A stretch of DNA of 64,000 nt from Pseudoneurospora amorphoporcata (lineage: Eukaryota; Ascomycota; Sordariomycetes; Sordariales; Sordariaceae), in contig MU859084.1 in NCBI GenBank assembly GCA_033297205.1, positions 186,001-250,000 on the forward strand. The letters run 5' to 3'. The translations under genes and the position numbers were made by a program. Shown here piece after piece: positions 46,310 through 55,298 of this stretch. The notes under the pieces are model-generated. The model made no database searches. It was not told the origin of the DNA and worked only from the letters and a program-made list of their open reading frames with translations. Within the stretch, counting starts at the first letter, position 1. Each line of letters opens with the position of its first letter.

Positions 46310-46728
46310 TCAAAGCAGACCATCGGATTCTCCCTTCAGGCGTTCGACACGCTTCTGTTCCCAGTTGTCGAGGTCCTTCGCCGCCAGTCTCTGTACAAAG
46401 CTCATGTGTCAGCAGAAGAGTTGTAATTAGCAAAAAATACAGCCTTCCTCCGGTGTCCACTCACGTAGTACTCCTCGCGAATGTCCACCTTGCGCCTGTT
46501 CTGACCCAAGCCCAACTGCTCTTGTTGCGACACCTGTCGGACTTTCCGGTCGTACTTCTCGTAGCGGATAGCGGCGGCAGGGGTAAGGATGAAGGAGCCG
46601 GCGACAATGACCGACATGAAGGGAAGACCAAAAAGAAGGAAGGGGTGCTTCTTCATCATTGCGCGGTACTTGGCGGCGAAGGTGTTGGTGTTCGCCTTGG
46701 AGGGAAACTTCTTGCTCTGGAACACCAT
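46310..46728 (-). CDS. COX16: Cytochrome c oxidase assembly protein COX16
   Basis: Two exons (46465-46728, 46310-46390; intron 74 nt, GTGAGT donor) give 114 residues. COX16 is a small inner-membrane protein needed to assemble cytochrome c oxidase; in yeast it associates with Cox1 intermediates. The sequence is characteristic: basic N-terminus FAAKYRAMMKKHPFLLFGLPFMSVIVAGSFILTPA with one membrane helix at about 29-50, then AAIRYEKYDRKVRQ, LGLGQNRRKVDIREEYY, and after the intron RLAAKDLDNWEQKRVERL. The second exon was found by splicing, because the unspliced frame runs into unrelated sequence after EEYY. The ATG at 46728 is the first in frame. A telobox-like element lies about 260 nt upstream. 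Confidence 0.93.
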
Positions 46729-47238
46729 TTTATCGAAGATGCCCTGCCCAGGTCCGTGATCGAAGGGTCAGAGTATTCGGTGTAGAATGTGATCGCGTAG
46801 AAGTGGTGGCTACGTCAAGGGTTGAGGTTGGCGGGAACGTGAGCGGTTGAACAAGCAGCAGTCGATGTCAGAGTTGAAGAAGCATCGAAGCATTGACGGA
46901 TCGACGGGATGGATGTGACGACGGGACCGGAGCGTTGCAAAAGCTCAGGTGGGGGCCCGCATGCCAAGAAACGTGGTCATCTTGGAGGGTTAGGGTTACC
47001 CCCTATAACCCTTACTGCCGACGAACTTCACCTCCAATGCTTGCAACAAACTTTCTGAAACCTTCTTTGGGGTCTTGTAGATTGCGTATATGCCGATCAC
47101 AAGCAAGCTTCAATAAACAGGATTCGTTGTTGTAAGATAGATAATCAATTCAACCTCTGAACAATAACAAAGTATCAAACCCTCACCATATTTAAATCGG
47201 ATACCAAACAAACCGATAACCACCCTCAAACATACAGT
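46729..47238. promoter_or_regulatory. COX16 promoter and GH35 3' region
   Basis: 510 nt between two minus-strand genes. It holds the telobox-like element at 46987-47000 and AT-rich sequence (47100-47220) that is probably the GH35 3' untranslated region. Confidence 0.6.
46987..47000. promoter_or_regulatory. Telobox-like element upstream of COX16
   Basis: GGGTTAGGGTTACC, containing the same 13-mer as upstream of NAC-alpha, about 260 nt before the COX16 start on the opposite strand. Confidence 0.5.
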
Positions 47239-50200
47239 TCAATAAGCCCCTTCCCTCCTCTCCCAATGTCCCCCATCCACAACCTCCACCTCCTCCCTCC
47301 CCGTCCTGACCGGCGTCCCGGCCTCCAAATTCAACCCCGGCACCTTCGCGCCCTTCTTCCCCGTAGCCCAAACCGCCACGCCCACCCAATTCTCTCCATT
47401 ATAATTCAATATCCCCTCAGGAACAGGGAAAGCGGTCTGCGGTCCAATGTGGCTTACATACCGCCCATATTGGAATCCGTTGACGTAGAGCCAGGCTCTG
47501 TACTCTGTTCCTGACTCAAAAGAGGTGGAGTTGTCAAAGACGAAGTTCAGGGGGATGTCGAACTGAGAAGAGGGGAGGGAGAGGGGGAATGAGGTGGTGT
47601 AGAAGGCTACGCCTGGTTGGGAGAGGCGTGTGAATGGTGTGGAATTGGTTGAGAAAGCAGAGGAGAATCCAGGAGGTGAGGGCAGGTGATACCCTTGTCT
47701 CTCAACGTAGAGACCGCCTTCGTTTAGAGGACCGCGGGATTTATCGCGGTATTGTTCGCCGCCTAGGTTACCCGTAAGTGTCCAGGTGATGTCGGACTTG
47801 GGGACCGAAGTGTTGGTGGAGGTGAAGAGGGCGTAGTCCAATATGCCCCGCGGAAGCTTCATGGTGTCGTCGCCGACTGTCCAGTCCTCGTTCAGACCCA
47901 TGTTGTCGACCAGCACGGTGAAAACGTAGTTCTTGCCTGCAACGAGCGGGGAGGTGAGGCTGTAAGTGTCGTCGTGCACCGAGGCCGCGCCGCTTCCGGG
48001 CCAGCTGCCTACGAAGGAGGAGTTGAGCCAGACCGAGGAGCCGAAGGCCTTGCCGCCGATAGTGGAGATGTAAAGCTTTGTTTCGGCACCGGTGGCGGTG
48101 AAGTGGCCGCGGAAGAGCAAGGCGCCCGTGTGGAAGCCGTAGTCGGAGGCGTAGAGGGAGACCGGGGTCTTGAGGGGCCCGACCTTGGTGTTGTTGGTGG
48201 ATTTCAGGTTGGCAGAGGGCCAGGCTGAGTCGTCGTAGTCGGGTTGGATCTCGGGTAGGGAGTCGATGTAGGACCATTTGGCTTTGGAAAGGTCGGGAAG
48301 GGAAAGGGTGGGGACCTTGTAGTCGATCTTGACGATGTAGTTGCCTTCGGAGTCTACTCGATATTTGGTGGTCTCGCCGTTGATTTGCAGCTTGGAAACA
48401 CCACGAGGCACGCCGATGAGTTCGAGCGTGGTTGTGGTGTTGAAATCGGCTTGAAGTGACAGAGAAGCGCCATTGATGGAAGCGGATCTGATGAGATATC
48501 CACCATTAACAATCAAGGAGGAGAATGTATCAGCGATTTGGGGTGCCCAGTAATTGTATGCAGAGTTACGGCCTGGTCATCCGTTAGCGGTGGGACACTT
48601 CGAAAGATCATGATTTAAGTGAAACCAACCAAGAATGTAGATGTGCAGATTTCCTGCCTTGAGGATCCTCCTCTCTGAGCTCGTCTTCCACTGCACGGCG
48701 GTGAACGATTTATTCGCATCCTTCTTGATCGTCTTCACCTGCACTGGCGGACCTGTCGACTTCCACTTGACTTCCTCGGCAATTGCTAGTTCATGGGTTT
48801 CACCTTCACCACCATACACGAACAATACCGTTCTATCGCTGAACTTTTGCCAAGTAAAGATCTCAGCCGTGGAGTAGACCAACTTGTGGTCGCCGACAGG
48901 ATAATCGGTTACGTGAATCTTGCTGTCTCGCCTGCTTAGTGTAAGAGAACCACCAAGGATGGGAATGCTCAGGCTCCCAGCTGAGGTTGGCAGCGAGAGT
49001 GTGTAAGGGGTTGACGCAAGTGTCTGGTAATCGGTGTGTCGAACAACGAAGAATGAGCCTCCTGTGGGGGTGTAGTGGACTAGGGCAGTTACAGTAATAT
49101 CCGTGTTGGGGCTGTAGACGCCGGTCTTGTTGCTAATGTCAGGTGTAGCTGTGAGGTATCCAGGTGAAACCTTGAGGAAGTTGGCTTCCAATTTCAACTC
49201 TGAATACTTCTCGCGAGAAACGGTACGGTCCTCGGCTATGGCAGTAGCATAGTCGTAAGAGGTGTAGCCACCCGGATGTCCCAGGTTACCCCAGTTGGTG
49301 CCTCCGAAAATCTGCACGGGTTAGACATGTAGTTGTGAGACGGATATTGAGGAGTAGCATACCATATAGAGGTTAAAGATGGTGACACCAGAAGCAAACA
49401 TGTTTTTGTAGAAGACGCGGACTTGCTCATGGTTCATGAGTTGCCCGCACTGGTCAAAGCCATATCCGCCCCACGGGTCGAAACTGCCGCCCTGTACAGG
49501 ATAATCAGTCTTGATGTTCTGGTTGTCGCTTCGGATTCGGTTGAGAGGTTTACCTGGAACTCCGGTACCGTGTACGGAGTAGAAGCACTGAAATTCAGGT
49601 GCTGTTCCCGGTACTGCGTTATCAAGTTGCCCAGAGGCCACGTAGTGGGATTCTTGCAGTCGAAACCCAGTGGATAGCCATCGTGCCCTAAGCACGTTGT
49701 AAGCTAAGCTTATTCTCGAGGTCTCGTCGAGATCCCACGTACCGTAAATATCAACTTCTCCTTTCCCTGAGCCGGGAAGATTATGACCACCCTTCCATGA
49801 AGCATCGTTGCTTATTATAGGAAGCACGATACCGGCATCTCGTGCCTGGTCAATCACATATTGCATGTAATCGGGATCAGGGAATTTGATTCCTGCAGCT
49901 GCACCGGTATACTCGTTCTCGGGTTGGTAGAGGATGATGGGGCCGCCGTTGGTGATCTGGTATTTGGCAATGAGCTTGTCGATGTTGGCAATATAGCTGT
50001 GGGTTTTGTCAGTCTAGGTCATGTACGGAACGGGTTTGATTCTCGAAGCTCTCCACTCACTTATCGGTGGCAGTCAGGAATTCTGAGTCTGCGGTCCTTA
50101 GATGTCCCTTGGTTCTCTGGAGCCAGCCTGGGAAGCCACCACCGGACGCCTCGGCGTCTGTAGAGTTGTTAATAAGCTGCATTTGGAGGGTTTCGATGTG

Positions 50201-50588
50201 AAAGGAACTTGCTGATGTAAGGTCCAGGTCTTGCGATTAGGTAGATGCCCGCCTCTTGGGCCGCCTCAAAAAAGGTTGAATAGTCAAAGATGCCTTCACC
50301 ACGGAAGACTCCCGGTTCTCCTTCAAGTAATGCCCAGTCGAGATAGAAAGAGACAGTATTGAGACCGAGAGCCTTGACCTTCTGGAAGAGGTCCAGCCAT
50401 AGCGATGGAACAGGCAAACGGAAGGGGTGGACCTCGCCGCTAAAGATCATGAGCCGCTCGCCATTGATGAAGAGCGACGAGTTATCGAAGGTGACGATAT
50501 CCTGAAGTAGTGTCGGAGTTTTCAAGGTCTCGGCATGTCCTAGGCCTGCCGCTATGGACACGGCCGACAGAATGGAGAGCAATCTCAT
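47239..50588 (-). CDS. Secreted beta-galactosidase, glycoside hydrolase family 35
   Basis: Seven exons (50213-50588, 50061-50157, 49743-49996, 49554-49687, 49363-49491, 48630-49311, 47239-48572) give 1001 residues, the usual size of fungal LacA-type enzymes. It removes terminal beta-galactose from lactose and plant galactans outside the cell. The signal peptide is MRLLSILSAVSIAAGLGHA. The TIM barrel starts with SLFINGERLMIFSGEVHPFRLP and RPGPYINAEASGGGFPGWL. The acid/base Glu is in YQPENEY and the nucleophile Glu in VPEFQGG, followed by FGGTNWGNLGHPGGYTSYDYA. C-terminal beta domains carry many N-x-S/T sites. Intron 1 begins with GC rather than GT; the other five are GT-AG. The LAD gene is divergent upstream. 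From memory this corresponds to N. crassa NCU00642. Confidence 0.95.
50158..50212 (-). other. GC-AG intron in the GH35 gene
   Basis: Donor GCAAGT after ACATCA, branch-like ATTAAC and acceptor CTACAG; 55 nt. Splicing restores the invariant GPYINAEASGGG of GH35. No GT donor in the vicinity does so. Confidence 0.85.
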
Positions 50589-50714
50589 GATGCATTCCTT
50601 TGCTGTGAAATCACAAGGTAAGGTTGTGAAAGCCTTGCACAAGGCACTGGTTCTTTGGGCAAGGTGGCGGTTGATTAGAAGAAGCTATTGAAGGGGAAGC
50701 CCCAAGGACCCAGG

Positions 50715-50722
50715 TATAAATA
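50715..50722 (-). promoter_or_regulatory. TATA-like box of the GH35 gene
   Basis: TATTTATA on the minus strand, about 127 nt upstream of the GH35 start codon. The position is typical for an inducible fungal gene. Confidence 0.5.
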
Positions 50723-52497
50723 CCCCTCTTTACTAACCGCACATTGCACCTTCCCAGTTGACAAGTCGTAGGATGCAGCCACATGGGATGGAGACGCAGG
50801 AACCAGGAATTACCTAGGAACCACCTTATATTTGTTGTAAGTTCAAACTCGGTCTATGGTGTTATACGTACCTTGGATGTTCTCCAACGGACGGGTACCT
50901 GCTAAGAGCAACTCAACCATACCAGTTGGTGCAGTGGTTCACTTGTTGACCTCCGTGATCCAGCCCCCTTCTGCATTTCCCCGCGTCTGCTTTTGAGGGC
51001 ATACCGCATACACTACCCCGAGGTCACCGGTCTCGTTATCGAGGATTCTGCCGCATTTCGTGTCCTGATCTTCTAGTCCTTTGGTTACGCCGTAGCCGAA
51101 CGGCACCCATCCGCTGTGTTGTTGAGCATTCCGACCCCGCGCCATGTTGTGCACATCGGATGACGGCTCGGTTGTGGTGGATTTCATGGTTGAGCAGAGG
51201 CGGGAAGATGCACACGGTAGGCGCAGGAACGAGATAAGATCATTAACAGCGGCATTTCGAGTTCGCGTGTTGGAGTTTCCAAGGTTGGACCGAACCAGAT
51301 GGGACGGAAGCTGGGGAATGATTCGTGGGGTATTTGGCCGTGTATCGGTGCATCTCGAATTCGCAGCAGATGAAGTCATATGAGAAGACGTTGACCGGAA
51401 GAAGAGGCGGCCAATGCTACTGGAAGAATTCAGTGTGGTCCTGGACGGACCGACGGAGAAGCCTATACCTTATCGACCCACTCTAGAGGGGCTTTCGGTG
51501 AAGACGGGACAAGCCGATGGCGGTTATGGCAGGAGCATGGGTCATGGGAGGCTCTTTCCTCAGCCACATGCACCTATCTTCATCTTCCATCAGCTAGTCT
51601 AGGGCAAGACCGACGCACAAAGCTTGGGGCATCGCCCAGGGTATGGTATCAAAGGCGTTGTGCTGGTACATATGTTCGTAAACGCCGTGTCATAAGAGAA
51701 AGGAAAGGCATGACCGCGCATCTCATTTCATAATTGGTGGTTTCTCATCAGCAGCCCTCGCCATCAAATAGGAGTCTTGATACGGGAAAGGTGACGACGG
51801 ATGATATCGAATTGAAGAAACATGGAGACTACCCCACGGGGTTAAAAGTCCAACTAGAACGAATAAGGCTCTTTCTCATTGGTGCGCATCCGGGCATCAT
51901 ATGTACCTAGGGTTTTGCTCGGTCTGCTTTTTCCCGGTTCCCAGCTTCAACTTGTCAATACCCCACATCGGCCCGCTCGCTTCACATGGAACGTTGCTGA
52001 AGTCCAATTCTCTAAGACTCTTGCGGAGCAGCGCATGTTCGATCGAATTTTGAACACATGGACGTGTGAATCGATATGTGAGCCCTGAGAAGTTGAATCA
52101 CTGAAAATTCTCCATTTTCCAGAGGTGAAATGTTGCGGCAGTCTTGAAAGCGAGGCGAAGAAGTCCCGAAACGCCTGTACTCAAAGTGGAGACTTCGCGG
52201 CGGACACAGTCAGGAACCTAAACTCGATACGGGGTCCAAGTGGATGTCTCGACTCCATCGCGACACTGAAGAGCGAACATCATTTGGGCGTTTATAACCG
52301 TCACCAACCGCCACGGTTGTTTCGAAGCCTGGGCTGGGCTGGAACCACTTTGGTTCCTGGCGGCTGGCGCTCAAATTTTACCTTCATCCACATGACCCTC
52401 GCCAGATAAACGAAGCTTCGAATCGGAGCTCATGTTAACGCGGGATGAGAGCGGGCAGAACACAAGGCGGGCAGCAGCTCCCTGTTCCTGATGTGAA

Positions 52498-52503
52498 TAT
52501 AAA
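52498..52503 (+). promoter_or_regulatory. TATA box of the LAD gene
   Basis: TATAAA in GAATATAAAGAGGG, 138 nt before the ATG at 52641. Confidence 0.55.
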
Positions 52504-52527
52504 GAGGGACGGGAGTTGCGCCTCTCA

Positions 52528-52543
52528 CCCCGCGCTACCCCAC
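52528..52543. promoter_or_regulatory. Paired CRE-1-like sites at the LAD promoter
   Basis: CCCCGC (52528-52533) and CCCCAC (52538-52543) both fit the complement of SYGGRG, the site of the carbon-catabolite repressor CRE-1/CreA. Closely spaced pairs are the usual functional form. They lie between the TATA box and the start codon. Confidence 0.4.
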
Positions 52544-52640
52544 ACTCTCTTCTCTTCTCTCGAGCTTCACTTCAGTTGTGACACTGCTCGACACTCTACG
52601 ACAGTTCAGACACATCCCCCTCGGGCTTATTCTAATCACA

Positions 52641-53815
52641 ATGGCTTCCGCCGCTACCAAGGCCAACATTGGCGTTTTCACCAACCCTCAGCATGATCTC
52701 TGGATCAGCGAGGCTTCTCCCTCCCTCGAGAGCGTCCAGAAGGGCGAGGAGCTGAAGGAGGGCGAGGTCACTATTTACGTCAGGAGCACAGGCATTTGCG
52801 GGTAAATACCTACCAATCCCTACCAGTTGGTTATTTTTGAGAAACGAGGGCGACAGCTGACAATTTTGTGTCTCTTCACCACAGGTCCGACGTCCACTTC
52901 TGGAAGCATGGTTGTATCGGCCCCATGATCGTCGAATGCGATCACGTCCTGGGCCACGAGTCCGCGGGCGAGGTCATTGCTGTCCACCCCAGCGTCAAGA
53001 ACATCAAGGTCGGCGACAGGGTTGCCGTTGAGCCCCAAGTCATCTGCAACGCCTGCGAGCCCTGCCTGACTGGCCGTTACAACGGATGCGAGCGCGTCGA
53101 CTTCCTCTCTACACCCCCCGTGCCCGGCCTTCTCCGCCGCTACGTTAACCACCCTGCCGTGTGGTGCCACAAGATCGGCAACATGTCTTACGAGAACGGT
53201 GCCATGCTCGAGCCCCTTTCCGTGGCGCTGGCCGGTCTTCAGAGAGCTGGTGTTCGTCTGGGCGACCCCGTCCTCATCTGCGGTGCCGGTCCCATCGGCC
53301 TGATCACCATGCTCTGCGCCAAGGCCGCTGGTGCCTGCCCTCTTGTCATTACGGACATTGACCAAGGTCGTTTGAAGTTCGCCAAGGAGATCTGCCCCGA
53401 GGTCATCACCCACAAGGTCGAGCGCCTGTCGGCTGAAGAGTCGGCCAAGAAGATCGTGGAGAGCTTTGGCGGAATCGAGCCTGCGGTGGCTCTTGAGTGC
53501 ACTGGTGTCGAGAGCAGTATCGCGGCTGCTATCTGGGCCGTCAAGTTCGGCGGCAAGGTGTTCGTCATCGGCGTGGGCAAGAACGAGATCCAGATTCCCT
53601 TCATGCGCGCCAGTGTGCGCGAGGTCGACCTGCAGTTCCAGTACCGCTACTGCAACACTTGGCCCAGAGCCATCCGCCTGGTCGAGAATGGCCTCGTTGA
53701 CCTCACCAGGCTGGTGACGCACTGTTTCCCGCTGGAGGATGCGCTCAAGGCGTTCGAGACAGCTTCGGATCCCAAGACGGGCGCCATCAAGGTGCAGATC
53801 CAGAGTCTGGAGTAA
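52641..53815 (+). CDS. lad1: L-arabinitol 4-dehydrogenase (NAD-dependent)
   Basis: Two exons (52641-52801, 52885-53815; intron 83 nt) give 363 residues, the length known for Neurospora LAD. It oxidises L-arabinitol to L-xylulose in the fungal L-arabinose pathway; fungal LADs also act on galactitol in oxidoreductive galactose use. Medium-chain dehydrogenase features: catalytic zinc residues in STGICGSDVHFW and DHVLGHESAGEV; structural zinc cysteines C-x2-C-x2-C-x7-C in CNACEPCLTGRYNGC; Rossmann loop GAGPIG followed by the acidic NAD-selecting residue in VITDID. No targeting signal is seen, so it is cytosolic. The conserved THRFPL block reads THCFPL here. It is divergent from the GH35 gene, with CRE-1-like sites upstream. 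It matches N. crassa NCU00643 from memory, with several substitutions. Confidence 0.96.
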
Positions 53816-54537
53816 TTGGTTGGGGTCGTGTATTATGTGTATGGAAAAGTGTTCATGGGTTTGGCGTTTAGCGTTATTGTCGAATTGACTTTTTGGATTG
53901 CAATGGAGTTCATCACATCTTGCATCGCGTCATTGGTGACTTGAGTTGGAGATGATTGTGAACGTGTTGATCCCCTTCTGCAATGCAAGCTGGAGCCTTC
54001 GGTTGACACCTGCACCTTTGCGGATACTGCGTTTCGCGTTATCGATAAGAGAAAGACGAGATGAAGAATCCACGGCATCCTTCAACGGATGAAGTCATGG
54101 CGCCTAGGGCTCCCTTGTTTGTGCACCACCTGCCCCTGGCGGACTTCTCGGTGGGATAACCCTTACCCTAACCCGACAAACTGAACGCCGTCTTGGCCTC
54201 ACTGGCTTATACCGGAACTTGCCTTGGCAGATCTTCCGAGCTTCATCCAATTTTTCCCGACCCGCAATTCCCGCTCGCCCTTGGCTGTGTGCAGGTTTGC
54301 GCAATATCCCTCTACAACGAGCACGGAACCAAGCCGGTCACCACCCGACCACACTCCGTGCGCCTCGCTCTCTCCACTCCCCTGCACAGGCAAAGGCTTC
54401 ACTTTCTCCTCCGACATCACCACATCCTTTCTCCGGCCCCTTCTTCCCCCGCATCCGCCAGCGACCCCGACCGCCCGGCCCCTTCTTCCACCGACCAATT
54501 CGCCAGTCCCGTCGTCTTCTCCATCCGATCCGCAAAC
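53816..54537. promoter_or_regulatory. LAD 3' region and ATP synthase g promoter
   Basis: Holds a palindromic TTATCGATAA at 54039-54048, a telomere-like CCCTTACCCTAACCC string at 54160-54174, and a C-rich leader (54340-54530) before the ATG. Long open frames in all phases across the leader reflect GC richness. Confidence 0.6.
54157..54174. promoter_or_regulatory. Telobox-like element upstream of ATP synthase g
   Basis: TAACCCTTACCCTAACCC, the complement of GGGTTAGGGTAAGGGTTA, about 365 nt before the start codon. It is related to, but not identical with, the boxes upstream of NAC-alpha and COX16. Confidence 0.5.
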
Positions 54538-55298
54538 ATGTCATTTGCCCTTGTTTCCCGGCGCTCGGCCCTCACCTTCGGCCGCCGCGCGGTCCGCTTC
54601 GAGTCTACCACCTCCCAGAAGGCTGCCGAGGCTGCTAAGCAGGCTGGTGCTAAGGCTTCCGAGCTCTCGACCAAGGCCTCTGAGGGTCTCTCCCGCGTCA
54701 GCTCCGCCGCCGGCCCTGCTCTCGCCAAATACGCCAAGGGCCTCTCCAGCACCCTCGGCCGCGTCGGTGGCCGCACCGGCAAGCTTGTTGCCTTCGTTGA
54801 GCGTACGGCCTCCTCCCGCGTCCCCTCCCGCATCACCCCGTCCGGGTAGCATTATCCAATGGCACTTCAATGGCTGACCTCCCTAACCCCCCTCAACAGG
54901 CCAGACCCCCTTCGTTATCTACTACAGCAAGGTCGCTGCTGAGCTTGGCCGCATTGTTTTCAGGGGCCAGAGCATGACTCCTCCGTATGTCTTCCCCCGA
55001 TGCTCCTTGCCTTGGCTATGCTTGGGAACCGCTCGGTTATTGACATGCCTCTTCATCATATAGCTCCGTCTCTACCTTCCAGACCTACTTCCAGAACTTC
55101 GTGAAGTCCGTCCAGTCCGGCTCTTTCTTCTCCAAGGCCGGTGCTCCCCTCCAGAACGTCCGCAACATCTCCAGGACACAGGTCGCCGCTGCTGGTGTTC
55201 TCCTTGCTGAGTGCCTCGGCTTCTTCACCGTTGGCGAGATGATCGGCCGCCTCAAGCTCATCGGCTACCACGGCGAGACCCACGCTGCCGCCCACTAA
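54538..55298 (+). CDS. atp20: Mitochondrial ATP synthase subunit g
   Basis: Three exons (54538-54802, 54900-54984, 55064-55298) give 194 residues. Subunit g sits in the membrane part of F1Fo-ATP synthase and helps form dimers that shape cristae. The N-terminus (MSFALVSRRSALTFGRRAVRFEST) resembles a mitochondrial presequence, then an Ala/Lys-rich helix. The family core begins at KLVAFVERQTPFVIYYSKVAAELGRIVFRGQSMTPPS and continues STFQTYFQNFVKS. It ends with a membrane helix AAAGVLLAECLGFFTVGEMIGR, which carries a GxxxG-like pattern (GFFTVGEMIG). Intron 1 falls within the Arg codon of VER-QTP. The unspliced frame reads on into the intron, so splicing decides the product. A telobox and a TTATCGATAA motif lie upstream. 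Confidence 0.93.

Larger units (their letters stand above)
50589..52640. promoter_or_regulatory. Shared divergent promoter region of GH35 and LAD genes
   Basis: 2.05 kb between two outward-facing sugar-use genes. TATA-like boxes lie near each end (50715-50722 for GH35, 52498-52503 for LAD). CRE-1-type SYGGRG sites lie at 51832-51837, 51961-51966, 52528-52533 and 52538-52543, all on the minus strand as CCCCRC-type strings. A 146-codon open frame on the minus strand (50939-51379) has an ATG but no recognisable domain and is not accepted as a gene. Confidence 0.6.

Noticed and set aside
46987..47000. TTAGGG units as an interstitial telomere or chromosome end
   Set aside because: Only one and a half units are present, inside a promoter between two genes, so a regulatory box fits better.
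47768..48277. 169-codon open frame inside the GH35 gene
   Set aside because: It is the out-of-phase shadow of GH35 exon 7, with Arg/Leu/His-rich composition typical of a wrong frame.
54199..54877. Several long overlapping open frames around the ATP synthase g leader and first exon
   Set aside because: They are shadows of a GC-rich leader and of exon 1. Only the spliced frame from 54538 gives subunit g.
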